In this document: piece after piece, positions 34,308 to 47,299 of the stretch | Position numbering within the stretch: position 1 is the first letter of the stretch | How the letters are laid out: each line of letters starts with the position of its first letter | Source: Maylandia zebra | Taxonomy: Eukaryota; Chordata; Actinopteri; Cichliformes; Cichlidae | Length of the DNA: 64,000 nucleotides | Reading direction: 5' to 3' | Assembly: GCF_041146795.1 (NCBI RefSeq) | Contig: NC_135172.1 | Span: forward strand, 35,077,623 to 35,141,622 | The notes under the pieces: model-generated | Told to the model about the DNA's origin: nothing | The model's database searches: none | Seen by the model: the letters and a program-made list of their open reading frames with translations, nothing else | Program-made: the position numbers and the translations under genes

Positions 34308-37300
34308 ATGGAAATCGAGCTGAGACCAAGGCTGTGTTTTTTGGTCAAAGGAGAGCGTGGCTATGGATTTCATCTGCATGGCGAGCGGAATAGAGGAGGA
34401 CAATTTATCCGCAAAGTCGAGCCCGGCTCCTCGGCTGACCTGGCCGGGCTGCGACCAGGTGACCGGTTGGTGGAGGTGAACGGAGAGAATGTAGAGAATG
34501 AAACTCATCATCAAGTGAGTTTTGGTTCGGTAATTTATATTTATTTTCATGTGTTTGCTTGGTTGAAATGATCCAGGAATGCCCATGAACCCTTACATAT
34601 GCAACGAGTACCTGTTAGACCACTTTCTCTTGCCTGAGGAGTAGGAGAGAGTGGGGTTGTAAAATGGGTCAGTGTGAGCCTTTTGTGATGGGAATGACTT
34701 TTTGCCTTTGTCATAACACAAAAGTGCAATGTAATGTAAATGTAATGAGCTGATCAGTTCATTGTAAACAGCTTAGACTGAATGACACATCTAACCATTT
34801 TAATATATATGAAACTCCTTGCTGTTACTCCTTTCTCCTCTCTGAAGGTAGTGAACAGGATCCGTGAGGTGCCCCACCGCACCAGACTGTTGGTGGTGGA
34901 TAGAGAAACAGAAGACTACCTCCGCAGCCATGGCCTGGCCTGCACAGAGGACCTGGCCATTGAGATGGGAACCCTCTCCCCACGTCCCTCTCCTGGGCAG
35001 ACACCCTGCATCTCTCCCAGAGCTAATTCACCCATGACGCCCAGCTACACTCCTGTGTTTCATTATCCAGCTGCAGAGTCACCCACTCGCATGATCACAC
35101 AAGGCAAGGTCAAGAGCTCCTCCGTGACTTCAAGTATCGTGACAGACCCAGAGGTAAGAGTGAGCATCAAGACACTTTTTATGAGCACCAGAGGAACAGT
35201 TGAGTCTTCAAAATAATTCTATGTGATTACTGTGAACCAATGTGTTAATGTGCTAAGAGTGTGTAAGACCTGATGTTTCTCATGCACTAATCTGTACTTG
35301 GCTGGCATGCTGCCTGGATTCAGTCTCAGACAAGTACTTTTAGAAAGCCTGTTGACTTGTCTTAACAGGTAAGACTGAAAAAATCCAACAATAACAAATC
35401 ACAAGGCTGACCTCCTGAAACTCGCTTAAATGGGGTTAAAACATTAAGATGAAGGTACATGAATTTCTTCATAAAATATAAAATTGTATGTGGGAGTTTA
35501 AATAATTATTATTAATTATGAGGTAGGTGTCTTGGACTGACATTTACAGTGGCACAGTGGTTAGCACTGTCGCCACACAGCAAGAAGGTGCTGGGTTCAA
35601 ATCCATCAAAAGTGTTCCTGTGGGTTATATCCCTCCCAAAGACATGCAGTTGGTTAGGTTAACTGGTAATTCTAAATTGTCCATAAGGTTGGATGTGAGT
35701 GCAAATGGTTGTCTGTCTTACCCCTGTGACAGACTGGTGATCTGTCCAGAGTGTACCCTGCTTCTTACCTTTTGGCAGTTGGGATAAGCTCCACCCCCCC
35801 CCCCCCCTCCAGAACCCTTAACTGGATAAGCGTAAAAGGATGGGGGGACTATTTGGGAGGTTAAATCACTTTCTGTTTCATTGAGCTAGCTGTCTTGGAC
35901 AGAGATGATATCCACAAGAAGTGAAAATGCTCCACCCCATGGTTTCGGTTCATTGCTTGTTTTTTTTCTATGCAGGGGATCAATGTAAAAAATAGGGAGA
36001 CCACATGCCTGAAAACTTGATCATAATTATATATTTTTGTAATGAAAAACTATTATTTTGAAGCATTTTATGCATGCTTTGCCTGGCAGTAATAGGGCCA
36101 CATGGGTAGCGTGGTAAGGGAATATACTATGATGCAACATAGAGGCTGTTTGCATTGAAATTTCAGTCTGTGTTACAGAAGTCTTACACCCACACAGGTT
36201 TGCAGAAACACACTTGTTACTTTCCTCTCTAGTCAAAATGCATTGTCAAATATTACTGCTCTATATTTAGCATTTCCTGTGATTCAGGAATCTGCTTAAA
36301 TATGATGAAAGGTCATTGTTACATCAGTTTTAAGCCACTGTTGTCTCAGACAGGTGCGAACATTTAGAATACAGAATTTAGCTGTAATTAAAGAGTGCTG
36401 TCTCTTTGAGCATCATCACCTCTCATTGATGTAATCTGGTTCTTCCCACCTGACTGAACACCAGTGACAAATACAGTGCACAATACAATAGTTATTGTTT
36501 AGACAGACTTTTATTTTGAGAATATAGTGTGAAGTTGTAGTTGAAATAGTCTTAAAACTTTGTTCTGTTTTATATACAGAGAATAATGAGGTGAAGTACA
36601 GCAGGACTACAGGCTACATTAAAACAGTCGAAAAATGTGAGCCTTCTAGCAAAGTTCTTATTTTGCTTCAGTGAGAGTCTGCACTGCATCTGCCTGCAAA
36701 AAATTCTTGTTGTAAATTCTTTGTTAACAAAATAAACACAAAATCATTTAACCCTCTTGAGGCGGGCGTTGCCAATTTGCAACAGTTAAAAACTAACAAC
36801 CTGATTACCCCACATACATATTTTATGATTTTTTTTTACTCAGGAGTACCACTGCAGGACTTGGTTGTGCATTAGCAACAAAAAGTTTAATTTGAGCCTG
36901 AGAGGGTTAAAGTCCTAAATTTCAGTGTGTGTGATGGAGCAAAAACAAAATTTCCAAAAGTGCCCACCAGACCTCAATGTGACGTTGTAATGTCAGTCTT
37001 GCTGCAGAAATAAACAGCAACTGGCTGTCAGAGATTTAGCTGTTTGGGATATAAACAAAGAGGACCAGGATCTTTAAGGCCAGTGGCTCACGTCAGACTG
37101 CCATCTGTTTAGCTCAAGGCAGAGCAAATAGCGGCTGTTGCTTTGATGGCCATTACAGCAGCTTATTTTCAGGAAAAGGTTTGCATAAAGAATAAAATGA
37201 AATATAAGAAATCTCTCTACATCAATGTTACACCACAGCCAACAGCTGCTCAAACTAAAAGTTAACTAAGCTTTACATTATGTTGTGCAGGTGTTACTGT

Positions 37301-40300
37301 GGCCACCACCTCTGCAGGGAACAACGTGAGTCTCTAACATATCATTTGCAAGGGCCTTTTCTTTTAGATTTCTGATGTTTTAAAGTTGCTTTGTAGGCAC
37401 ATAATTAGTGTGAAAATATAATACAAGACAAAATAAAATATGACGCAGTGCAGGAAGTGGACCAAAATCCAGGATTCATAGGTAAACCAGGTAAACATAA
37501 AAATGAACTTTTTACTAGGAAGCCAAACTCCACAAGGTGCAAAAATATAGAAATCCAGTCCACTTAATTCTAAAACATAAACTGAGAGCCATGAGGGACT
37601 TTAAATAGAGGCATTCACAAAAGACAAAAGGAGCCCGCAAATATATATACACAGAAGGGTAATTACTGAAGAGTACAGACAACTGAGAAACACATGAGAA
37701 ACAAAATATTCACAGCATAAAACCATATGAGATTAATGCTAACATAAGTAAGGGGAACCCAGACTCTAAAGTAAAGACTCTAAACAACAAAGCACAACAA
37801 CTAAAACTAAAGATACAAGATAGTTACAAATTAATTCAAAGTCTAAAAACTCAAAAACTGAAAAGCACAATAGAGTTGTAGCTGAAAGGGGCTACATAAA
37901 TCTTTTTAAAGACCAGAACAAACTGGGACAAATTATTGCTACTGTCCATGGGAGTGGACCTCCTGTGGAGACCTAAAATAAGTGAGCAACCCCACAGCAA
38001 CACAACTGCAAAAATCAATACAGCTTCGTACAGTCTTTGTTGTCAAGTCTTCCAGTCGAACAAAATCTCTAAAAGTTGTGTTATAAAGACATCACACACA
38101 CACACACACACACAAAAGCAATGTCATTATCAGAACTTTATCCCAACTGTTCCCAAGGCTTGTTTGCTACCTCAGCTCGTAAATGTTTTGAAATAATGAA
38201 GCAACCGTGAAATCTAAATTTTACAGGAGAATGTCAGGGATGATTTAAAAAGTACTTATTACCCAAGTGGTACCACGGCACAGATTTATCTGGGCACTAG
38301 CTTGTAACCACCAGACGCTTAGTTTGTGTCTCCCACTGGTCTCAGAGGCAATGCCACGGGAAAAATAAACCTGGATTGACCATGTTACAGTCCCGACCTT
38401 AACCAAACACACTGTGTGACAGGATCAGAACAAGCGTATTCAATCCTGGCATCCTAGAAATATTGATGAAGTTTTGTTGGGAGGAATGCTCCAGAATTCT
38501 TACTTGTTGCTGTAAAAGTCTCATGAGTAGCTACAGGAAACATATGATGGAGGATGCTGCTAAAGGATTTTCTATATTATAGTTACATCTGGGATTTTTT
38601 TGGACCTGAACTTTTTTTTGCAGCTGCCTGTATCATTTACACAGAAGGATAATTCTGTGTATATGATACATATACTTTTTTGCAGATGTGCACAAGAGAC
38701 AAAATTTTTATGCCCTTGACGAGCACATCACATACACAGACACAGTGGCTCTAATTTCTCCACTTCTGTGTCATTTGTCTTGTGACTGACATTCACGTCA
38801 TGGTACGTGTAAATACAGACACATTTTCATTGCTCCGTGGTGTTATTATGGAAGCAGATGCCCATATACAACAGTCTAATATAACTACAGTGTTGGCTGG
38901 TATTACAGTTGCACATTGATCTGGCTTAGTCACAGAAATGCTACCTGCATACAGACACACTTCGCTTCCACTTGCTGTGTTCAATTACTCAGACTCAGAC
39001 TAAAAACAATATATCATTTGTTATTGCTTAGATGTTATAGGATAGATATAGAAAAAAGCATCTGTTAGTGTGCAGATTTCTGCGTTTACCATTCAGTTAA
39101 TTGTTTTTATTGTCAGATAATTATTAAAATGTGGTTTTCAAGAGCCCAAAAAGGACTTTTTGTCTGACAATTAGAGCAAAAATACAAAGATATTTTAAAC
39201 CTGAAGCAAGACTCTAAAACAGTGTTTTCCATTGCAGGCAATTAATTCTGTGTGTTGACCTGCCTATTTGATTATCATTAATATAATATGCAAATATTTT
39301 ATCTACAGAGGAAAAGTTTTAGATCCTCAAATGGATCAGTTGAGATATTTCCAGATAAGCATGTCCTGCAGTTTTGATGTGTCAGCTATTTTGGGTCAAC
39401 ATGACAAATACAGCTAATCCGTCTATAATATAACAGAGATCTTTAAAAACAGTTGCTGTGTTGTTCCTTAGCTAAAGCTGACAGTCAGGGATGAACCTTT
39501 CCGCACTGTAGTTATTCATATATGTTTGCTACTCCTGGAGTTGTGAGTGCTTTGCATTCAGTTTTTGTTTGAGCAGAGAGCACAGCGATCTGTCACAACG
39601 CCCTCAGGCCAGCTTACCCATGAAGGTGTAGTCAGAACTGCGTCACTCAACAGTCAATATTAAATGCTACCCTCAGGACAAGGACTAATACAAGTCACTG
39701 GTGCAAAACACACAGAGACACACACACACAAAGCCAGCATGTACCTAGTACTATAAGCCAAAGTCAAGGTCTGAGCAGCAGCTGAGTCATACGCTGTGCC
39801 AATTCTTGTCACAGGAGATTAGGCCCTTCATTGGGCTTAATGTGTTTTCGCCAGATCCACTTAGACTACTAATTCAACCTGGCAACCACTACCTTCTGAT
39901 CAACTTTTAGTGCACCCGCAATATTGTGTAAGGTAAACCTCCACCTTATTCTTTTATCCAACCGAAAGGTGGAGGCAACTGTAGCTGATCCCTGGTGTGA
40001 TAGCCAATCCATCAAAGAGCTAACCCAGAGAAACAGACAGCCTAACACTTTCACCTCCACACCTGTGGAAGTTTGCACACGAAATGTAAAACTGCATATA
40101 GCAAAATATCTTAAGTGTGCAAAAAAACGTCTGTTCTGTTCATTTTGACTCGTAATGTACGTGTGAAACTTATTAGAACTGAATTATGTCAAAAAATAAT
40201 TTGATATGATCATATTGTCATTACACCATTGTACTGAAAGCTGATACACCACAATGAATGAATGCCCAGAACAATCTGTTGCAATCCAATACAAGAGCCT

Positions 40301-43200
40301 TGTTATAAATGATATCTTGGGGCAGCTGTACTGTGACGTTTTTGCTTGTTTCTTGTTAGAAAAAAGACATTTTGACATCAAACTAGATTAGGATTGGATA
40401 AAAACAAAATATCAACCTAACCAACAATTTCTACATATTGCACATTTAAAGGATCGCCTCTGTGTCAAGAACTCGGAGCTGCTGCTTACTGTATAACAGC
40501 GTGAAACGTTACATATTTGATAAATATGTAAAGAATAGTGAGTTCTTCACACAGTTAATTCTTACAGGACACTAGTATGTTCTTTTGAATTAAATACTAA
40601 ACCCACCTCCCATTTTATCAGACAACCAGTTTCAATGTTGTGGCTAATTGCTGTAAACTGAGAGTCACCAGTTTATAAGGTGGAGTAAGTTCAGATAAAG
40701 GATCTTTACGAACCTTATATTGTATTAAGTGTTTATCACATAATTTGCTATAAAATATAATGTGTTTATAGTATACTTCATATCACAGCAAGCTACGCTG
40801 ACATAGTCGACGTTTTCTTTTCCAGGCATTGAATCTCACATGATTATAAACTCCTTAAGTCTATTACATCGAATCTGCGTTCATGTATTTAATCAAAGGT
40901 TCATCATCAATGTCTCTGTTAAACATGGACAAAGTCTGAAACAGTGTTATCAGCATATGTAAAAGTAACCCATATGAGCCAAAGTCTCAGGTTGTCTGAC
41001 CGACAAGAGTAGGCTGTTTTTTCCCCACTCTTGGCTCTGTATGATGTCATAAAGAGGAGAAAGAGGAGGTATCCCAAATACGGCTCCTGAGTAGTTTTTG
41101 CTTCATGGTAGAGCTCATTTCTGCTCTTTTTTTCTTTTAACAAGTAAAAATAATAACAACCAGGCAACAATTGCCACAAAATCAAACGGCATCCATGCGG
41201 TATTTAGTTGACACTAAATACCGCATGGTTTCTATTGACAGCTATTTTGTAAAATCCAAATCCTTTGTAAAGTTTATAAAGAGTCCTCAGACCTTTTCAA
41301 AATGTTTGCTTGCCCTTCAGTATTGGTGTTATTCTCTCTAATGGAAATTTTTAGGTTGTACATTATTCATCTTATAACATTATTAAATGTTAAGCCTTAT
41401 CAGTATATCAAACATTATTGAGTTAAATGTTAAGGATTATACTGCATTAATACATACACACACAAACTCAGGGGAAATAGATTTAATTTGGTTGACCTCA
41501 CCTCTCATTAGTTTCAACTGGCCAGTGTTGTGGTAATGTGTATCTTCTCCATCGCTATCGAAAACATTTAAACATTACTTTTTGTTAAAAGTAAAAGTAA
41601 TCTTTGCTTTTCTTTTTCATTCTTTTATAGCTGCAGGTAGAGCCTTCGCCAGAGCCAGCCGTTCAGCTCCTTCCCCGTTTGTGTCAGATGGTAAAGGGAC
41701 AGCAAGGCTATGGCTTTAATCTGCACAGCGATAAGAAAAAGCGTGGACAGTTTGTACGTGCCGTGGATCCCGACTCACCTGCTGAGAGTTCAGGCATGCG
41801 TCCTGGAGACAGAATATTGCAGGTAAACTAAAATCATTTAGTCATTTTTTTTTTTAAATACCTGGTGATTATTGGAAGTCTTCATTTATTTGTCGTTAAT
41901 TTTGGGATAAAAACATCAGCTCCTGTCAGTCTGTGTGGGAAAGCGATGTTTTTTACTGGCAAAAAGAAAGTGAAGTCTTATGGGATACTCACGGACAGAG
42001 ATTTTTATTCTATGTTGGGTAAAGGAAGTGTGAGGAGGCAGGAAGGGAATTCATGCAAATCATTCTGGATTTGATCTTTTCATACCTTTTGATTGTCACG
42101 TAGTTTTAAAGCCACTCTCTATTCTTTGTCCTGTGTCGTGCCTTTAGGCTCTTTAATTGTGCTGTTTTTGTCTCCAATGCTGTTCTGTTTTTGTTTTCTG
42201 TCTCAGGTGAATGGAGTGACCACAGAGGGCCTGAGGCACTCAGAAGTCGTAGGCCTCATCAGAGCAGCAGGGGATGAAGTACGCCTCCTAGTGGTGGACC
42301 AGGAGACAGACGAGCTCTTTAACAGACTGGGAATCATACCTACTATCACCCACATTAAAGGTTAAATAGTGCCTGTGCTATTAGACACAGTTATTTTTGT
42401 TCTTGAGAGGAGATGCTTATTATTGTTTCGGTTTTCACAGAAGTGTGTGTGGATGACCCAGCCCCTGAGAGTGAGCCACCTACGCCCTCTCCAACCACTG
42501 AATTCTCTGCCACAGAGGCACCGATAATAAACGTCACCATGACAAACTCCCTGATTACAAAACTGTCTCCCAAGTCCCGTACCAATGGCAGCTCAGCGTC
42601 CCAGTCCTCCAGAAGTTCCACCACCCAGTCAGAGATCAGCAGCTCAGACATGAGCTTTCAGGTGAGAGAGGAATTATTTATGAGACCCATCTTAGGGCTT
42701 AAAAAGAAGGTGACTGGACTTCTTTGAACAGAGGGCGTGGCTTACAATACCAACTCTCAGGGACTTATAATGCACTCTTGAGATCCCTTTCCAGGAGCCT
42801 CAATCCCTACTCACACCTGATGAGAATCCACACCGTGCATCTGGTGACCTAATAGGCCTCACCTTGGGACTCTCAGCCTTTTGATTTTTAGGCACAGTCA
42901 CCTTCTTTTCAAGCTCCTAAGACTACCGTGACCTGTATGAGTCAGAACCTACACAGAAATGATGTGCGAGATCAACAATACGATCTGAAAATGATAGTGT
43001 AATTAAAGAAAGTGTGTTTGTGTGTACTGTAGATCCCTGATGAGGATGACAGTCATATTCCAGACCCTTTTATGGACAGCGGTCTGCGTCTTAGCCCAAC
43101 AGCTGCCGAGGCTAAGCAAAAGGTCCTGGGCAGCCGCAACAGGAAAAGAGCACCCCCTATGGACTGGAGCAAGAAACAAGAGATCTTCAGCAACTTCTGA
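34308..43200 (+). CDS. nherf2: Na+/H+ exchange regulatory cofactor NHERF2, complete
   Basis: NHERF2 (SLC9A3R2) is an apical-membrane scaffold that ties transporters and receptors, through two PDZ domains, to ezrin and actin. Exons: 34308-34514, 34848-35153, 41631-41822, 42207-42360, 42441-42661, 43033-43200 (stop TGA); 415 residues. PDZ1 (about residues 6-90) has the GYGFHLHGE binding loop, [13 protein letters not shown] and [12 protein letters not shown]2 (about 178-260) has [24 protein letters not shown] and [12 protein letters not shown]. The C-terminus [17 protein letters not shown] matches the ezrin-binding motif of NHERF1/2. The linkers after each PDZ are Ser/Thr/Pro-rich. Neighbourhood with tsc2 and nthl1 favours NHERF2 over NHERF1. 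It is longer than human NHERF2 (337), chiefly in the linkers. Confidence 0.93.
35549..35850 (+). mobile_element. tRNA-headed SINE (V-SINE/DANA-like) in nherf2 intron 2
   Basis: The head GTGGCACAGTGGTTAGCACT, then GCAAGAAGGTGCTGGG and the B box GGTTCAAATCC at 35594-35604, is tRNA-like. The body contains CCAAAGACATGCAG, CTAAATTGTCC, GACTGGTGATCTGTCC and a C-run, in the order seen in the DANA/mermaid type of fish SINEs. The pol III promoter is degraded. Confidence 0.7.
36748..36910. mobile_element. short MITE with TTAA ends (piggyBac-like)
   Basis: TTAA followed by CCCTCTTGAGGC at the left, and GCCTGAGAGGG followed by TTAA at the right. The inverted ends differ only by a small indel. Duplicated TTAA (36748-36751, 36907-36910) is the target preferred by piggyBac, and also by Kolobok. 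No coding capacity. Confidence 0.75.
38629..38670. repeat. 18-bp hairpin with one mismatch
   Basis: TGTATCATTTACACAGAA pairs with TTCTGTGTATATGATACA around a 6-base loop, 17 of 18 positions paired. Confidence 0.9.
41193..41228. repeat. perfect 16-bp hairpin
   Basis: CCATGCGGTATTTAGT, loop TGAC, exact reverse complement. In nherf2 intron 2, about 400 bases before exon 3. Confidence 0.9.
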
Positions 43201-43639
43201 CCCCATTAAGGGGTAAAATAAGAGACTGAAACAAAGTGGGGATTGATATCATGATTGCTGCAAGAGCATAGCTTCACTTTGCAAAGGCATGTGGAAGGAA
43301 AGAGGTGCAAGAAGATAAACTGTATAAGGAAAGGAACATTTGTGGTAATATTCTTAAATTTTATTCTGTGTATAAAATCATTTTAAGATATTGCATAATA
43401 TTGTCTATATGTCTACTTTCCAGTGTCTTTAAGGACCAAGACATGCCCTGTGGATGTGTCAGGAATCTGGCTGTATTAAACAATGACATTTGATGATTGG
43501 CAGATCATTTACTGTTTTTATGGTGCCCAGACCACAGAGGGTGTATCAAATCATAGCAATTTCACAGCCATGAGCACAGTGCTCTCATGTCTCTATGATA
43601 TTATCTGTACCTGCTGTATTTGCTGTAGATAAATGTTTC

Positions 43640-43745
43640 TTTTTTTCCTCTGTATATATCTATGTCTATATCTATGTGTGTATAGATAGATATAGATATA
43701 TAGATATATAGATATATATAGATATAGATATATATAGATAAAGCT
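43640..43745. repeat. nherf2: ATAGAT-type microsatellite in nherf2 3'UTR
   Basis: Degenerate TATCTA/TAGATA units of both orientations, so the transcript could fold back on itself. About 450 bases after the nherf2 stop. Confidence 0.8.
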
Positions 43746-44037
43746 TTTTTATTATTATTATTTTCAATTATAAATGAAGCCATCAGACTGGCATCCTGGA
43801 GTAGGTAGTCACCATATGTGTTCAATATCTCAGCTTAGGTACCATGTGACTTTTAAATGTGAATTCAGGGCAATGTTATATATGATGTTTAATCACTTCA
43901 GCACTTTTCTTAAATGGTCCACAGTGATTTCTACACCAGAAAATATTTAAAAGTTAGACTAAGTAGCCTCTGATTACTTGTTTTAGCTTTGTAAATTATT
44001 TTCTTGTCAATGTGCCCATTTATTTCTCGCTGTGTGA

Positions 44038-44043
44038 AATAAA
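44038..44043 (+). promoter_or_regulatory. nherf2: nherf2 polyadenylation signal candidate
   Basis: An AATAAA hexamer lies 838 bases downstream of the nherf2 stop, before the first transposon relic. The implied 3'UTR (43201 to about 44060) contains an ATAGAT-type microsatellite. Confidence 0.45.
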
Positions 44044-44244
44044 CTTTCATAATATGAGCAAAATGCGACAGTAGTGTTGTAATATCCAGGTCTGACAAGC
44101 ATTTATGCGCAAGGCCAATCCTAACCTTCATCCAGCTGCTCCTGTTTGGGGTCACCTCAGCAGATCATTCATTTCCAACACTTCCTGTTGTCATATTCCT
44201 CTGTCGCACACGTCGCCATCTCCACAAGCCTCGTATTTGCCCTT

Positions 44245-44560
44245 TTCCTTTTGTCTGGCAGCTACAACTATCATTGCTGTGGAGGAATGTTGACAATGAT
44301 CCAAAACACACCAGTAAGTCAAACTCTGCACGACTCTGAAAAAAAAATGAAGGTTTTGGAGTGACATAGTCAAAGTGTGGGCTTAAATCCAACTGAGGCG
44401 CTTTGGCGTGACCTTAAACGGGCCATTTATGCTCACAAACCCTCCACTGTGGTTGAATTTCAACAAATCTGCAAAGAAGAACCTAAATTCTTCCACATCG
44501 ATGTCTAATATTAAAATTTGTTTGATGATCTGAAAGATTTAGGTTGCTCAACTGGCAGTT
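44245..44560 (+). mobile_element. Tc1 transposase relic, C-terminal part
   Basis: GACAATGATCCAAAACACAC encodes DNDPKHT, a Tc1 DDE-domain signature. Farther on, GGCGTGACCTTAAACGGGCC encodes the WRDLKRA-like segment. One frameshift near the A-run at 44340. Confidence 0.8.
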
Positions 44561-44761
44561 TCTCATGAACGCTATGACCCGTTCAGCTGTTCAACCACCA
44601 TCCCTTTGCATCTTTTTCCATTAATCCCACCAAAAGTTGTTAGTTAGCAGAACTGCTGGTAAGAGAAACTTTAAAAATTAAGTGCTTTAGCTTAGTGAAA
44701 GAAACAACTACATGATTTCAGTATGAAGGTGTGTACATGTGCAATTCTAAAGGTCAACAAT

Positions 44762-44796
44762 CTTTTGGATTTTATTTTAAAAAATAAATCCAAAAG
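44762..44796. repeat. near-perfect 16-bp hairpin with one bulge
   Basis: CTTTTGGATTTTATTTT pairs with AAAATAAATCCAAAAG, leaving one unpaired T and a short A-rich loop. It directly precedes the LINE remnant. Confidence 0.85.
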
Positions 44797-44838
44797 GTCT
44801 TGTTAGATATGATTTAGTGCAGAAAACAACCAAAACAT

Positions 44839-45408
44839 TCTGTTCAGAGGATAGACTTTAAAGTTCTGATGCTGGCCTATAAAGCTCTGAATGGTTTAGG
44901 ACCAAAATACATCAATGACCTCCTGACCCAGTATGAACCATCCAGATCCCTCAGGTCATCTGGATCCGGTCTTTTATCAGTTCCCAGAGTCAGAACCAGA
45001 CACGGAGAAGCTGCATTCAGCTTTTATGCTCCTTATATCTGGAACAAACTCCCAGAAAGCCTCAGATCAGCTGAAACACTCAGTTTATTTAAATCCAGGT
45101 TGAAGACTCACCTGTTCTCAGCTGCATTTGAATAAAGCACCAAATCCACACTTTAAGCTTAAATTTCAAAACTTACATTTAACTACTGATTTTATCTACT
45201 GTTCTGATTTTATCTGTTTTGATTTTATATACTGTTTTGTTTGTTTGTTTGTTAATTAGTTAGTTAGTTTATTTGCTTGTTTTAATCAATTTTAAATCAT
45301 GCTTTTTATTTGTTCTTGTTTCTAATGTCTCTGTAAAGCACTTTGAATCACCTTGTTGTTGAATTGTGCTATACAAATAAACTTGCCTTGCCTTGCCTTG
45401 CCTTCAGG
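44839..45408 (+). mobile_element. L2-type LINE, 3' end with ORF2 C-terminal tail
   Basis: An open frame to TAA at 45133-45135 reads VLMLAYKALNGLGPKYINDL, then RSLRSSGSGLLSVPR, APYIWNKLPESLRS and FKSRLKTHLFSAAF. This is the conserved C-terminal end of fish L2-like LINE reverse-transcriptase proteins. The 3' end has AGCACTTTGAATCACC, GCTATACAAATAAACTTGCC and tandem CTTGC repeats (about 45383-45405). The copy is 5'-truncated; the surviving frame has no stop. Confidence 0.8.
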
Positions 45409-47299
45409 TGAAATTATATTTGTAGGTTTGCTCTTCAAGCATTGTAGCAAAAACCAGACCAGAGTGAACTGTAACTAAAGTCTTCATGAGGTCATGGCAA
45501 AAATATCTGGCCCTGTGGGACCATCAGCTCTTCCCTTCTTCTTTGTGAACTTTGTAAATTGAACAAAAAGCTGAATAAGGACACCAACAGAAGATGAAAG
45601 CCTGTTCGTATCAGTTTACAGCTGAAACAAACACATATAGAAACAACTGAGCCTACATTTTTATCTGTCAAAGCGAGCGAGCCAGCTTTCTCACAGTTTT
45701 TGCATTGGATGCAGATTTTGTGTGCTGATCTACGTGTGATGGTGTCTCAGTACAGAGACGGAAAAGGGACAGGTAAGGAAGGAAACACTGGGAGAGAAGT
45801 GATCAGACAGAAAAGAGCTTAACTCGGGGGTTTCCCTGAACGTTCTCTGCCCAAACTTCACCTCAAGCTTCAGGCTAAATCCCTCTCATGTACCTCGACT
45901 AGTTTGCAAACTGTAAACAAAGCTTTGTGATGCAGTGTTATTCAACTCTAACACTCTGTATAAATTAAATTTTATTAGCTCCATTACCTCATCCTTAAAT
46001 CTTGTGATTGAGTGCAGCTGCTTTAAATTACTGTGTATGAGTTTATATGAAAGCTGGATGTTCGTGCACGTTATACGTCATTAAAAGTCACCGAATTCTC
46101 CTTTTTAAGCGTTTTTTCAAGTACTTAATTTTTTTTTATTGCTGATAGAATTTTTTAATTTCCCACAAACCTCTTCAACTGGCTGAAATATCTCCATTAA
46201 ATATCCTGGAAAGAGTTCTGAGCTCTGAGAAATTATACGTCCCAGATGTTTGTGGTTCAGTGTTGGTGAGTGAAATTCTTGTATTCTATCAACATAATTA
46301 GAAAGTAGCCTATGTATGTCTGTGCATTGTAGCTGTGCAATTTAGGGAGTCACTACTGACGTTAAAAGTATAACATGCTAATGCTATATGCTACAAAATG
46401 CTAATATGGAGGCTTCAAATGCAGAATCCATGAACTAAAGGCTGTTGTTATATACACTCGTATAAGATATTTTAGTTCACAATTAAAAGTAGCTGAGAAA
46501 GAAATGTTATGCATGTACTATGTTACATTTATGTTGAATGTGTTTAATCACTGACCCAGTCTGCAGTCTGCGGTGGATCATATTACTCATAACATTTTAT
46601 AAACGCATTTCCATAGATGTGCCCGAAATGCACTACAATGATCAAAACAATACATCTTAATTTTGAAAATGAAATTGGTATATTAAAAAAATCTACACTG
46701 AGCAGTGAAAAATGTGTGAAATATATACAAAGTTCATATTTGAAATTAAGTAAATAAACTGCAGATACAAGATACAAACATCTGAATATGCCACATTTTC
46801 TCTCCGTGAACATCTACACAATAAAGTAACTGTTCTTCCTGTTCCTCCAGATCTATAAGTGACCCTTGCAGATTAAGAGACACTGTAATGTTTTCTGGGA
46901 TAAAGGTAACAGTTTAGCGGGACAGCTGGGACGTTTGCATCATTACTTTTCAGTACAAGAGCCAGGTCTGCTGTGAAAACTAAACAGAGCAAGCGATGTT
47001 ACTTTTATTTCCTGAGAGTCCTGCAGTGCGCTTTTGTAAAACATCCACCTTTGTGCCAAGTAGAGTTCCTGACGAGGTGACCTGAGGAAATTCTGGTAAC
47101 ATTAATATTTCCAGAGATAACTCATGGCTGAACATGATGGAGTTTGCAGCTCAGTTTTGCATGAACAGAAAATACAGCATAAAAACAAACAAACTTTTAA
47201 GCCCTAAGGGCTAAGGATTTTTAAGAGTTAAGAATTCACACCAAACCGTCATCCTTTGATAAAAAACACTGGACTGGCAACTGTAACAATCACCCTTCA
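45409..47299. other. intergenic, nothing recognised
   Basis: Between the LINE remnant and the inferred tnpo2 3'UTR. AT-rich; no exon, RNA gene or clear transposon end seen. Confidence 0.5.

Larger units (their letters stand above)
35154..41630 (+). other. nherf2 intron 2 (6.5 kb)
   Basis: Contains the SINE, the TTAA MITE, two hairpins (38629-38670, 41193-41228) and a (CA)n tract near 38092-38113. An A-rich stretch at about 37430-37860 looks repeat-like but I could not assign it. No extra exon seen. Confidence 0.5.

Noticed and set aside
35549..35620. Functional tRNA gene
   Set aside because: Only A- and B-box-like pieces are present, with no cloverleaf; it is the head of a SINE.
34308..43200. 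Assignment as NHERF1
   Set aside because: The C-terminus [15 protein letters not shown]...FSNF and linkage to tsc2/nthl1 match NHERF2.
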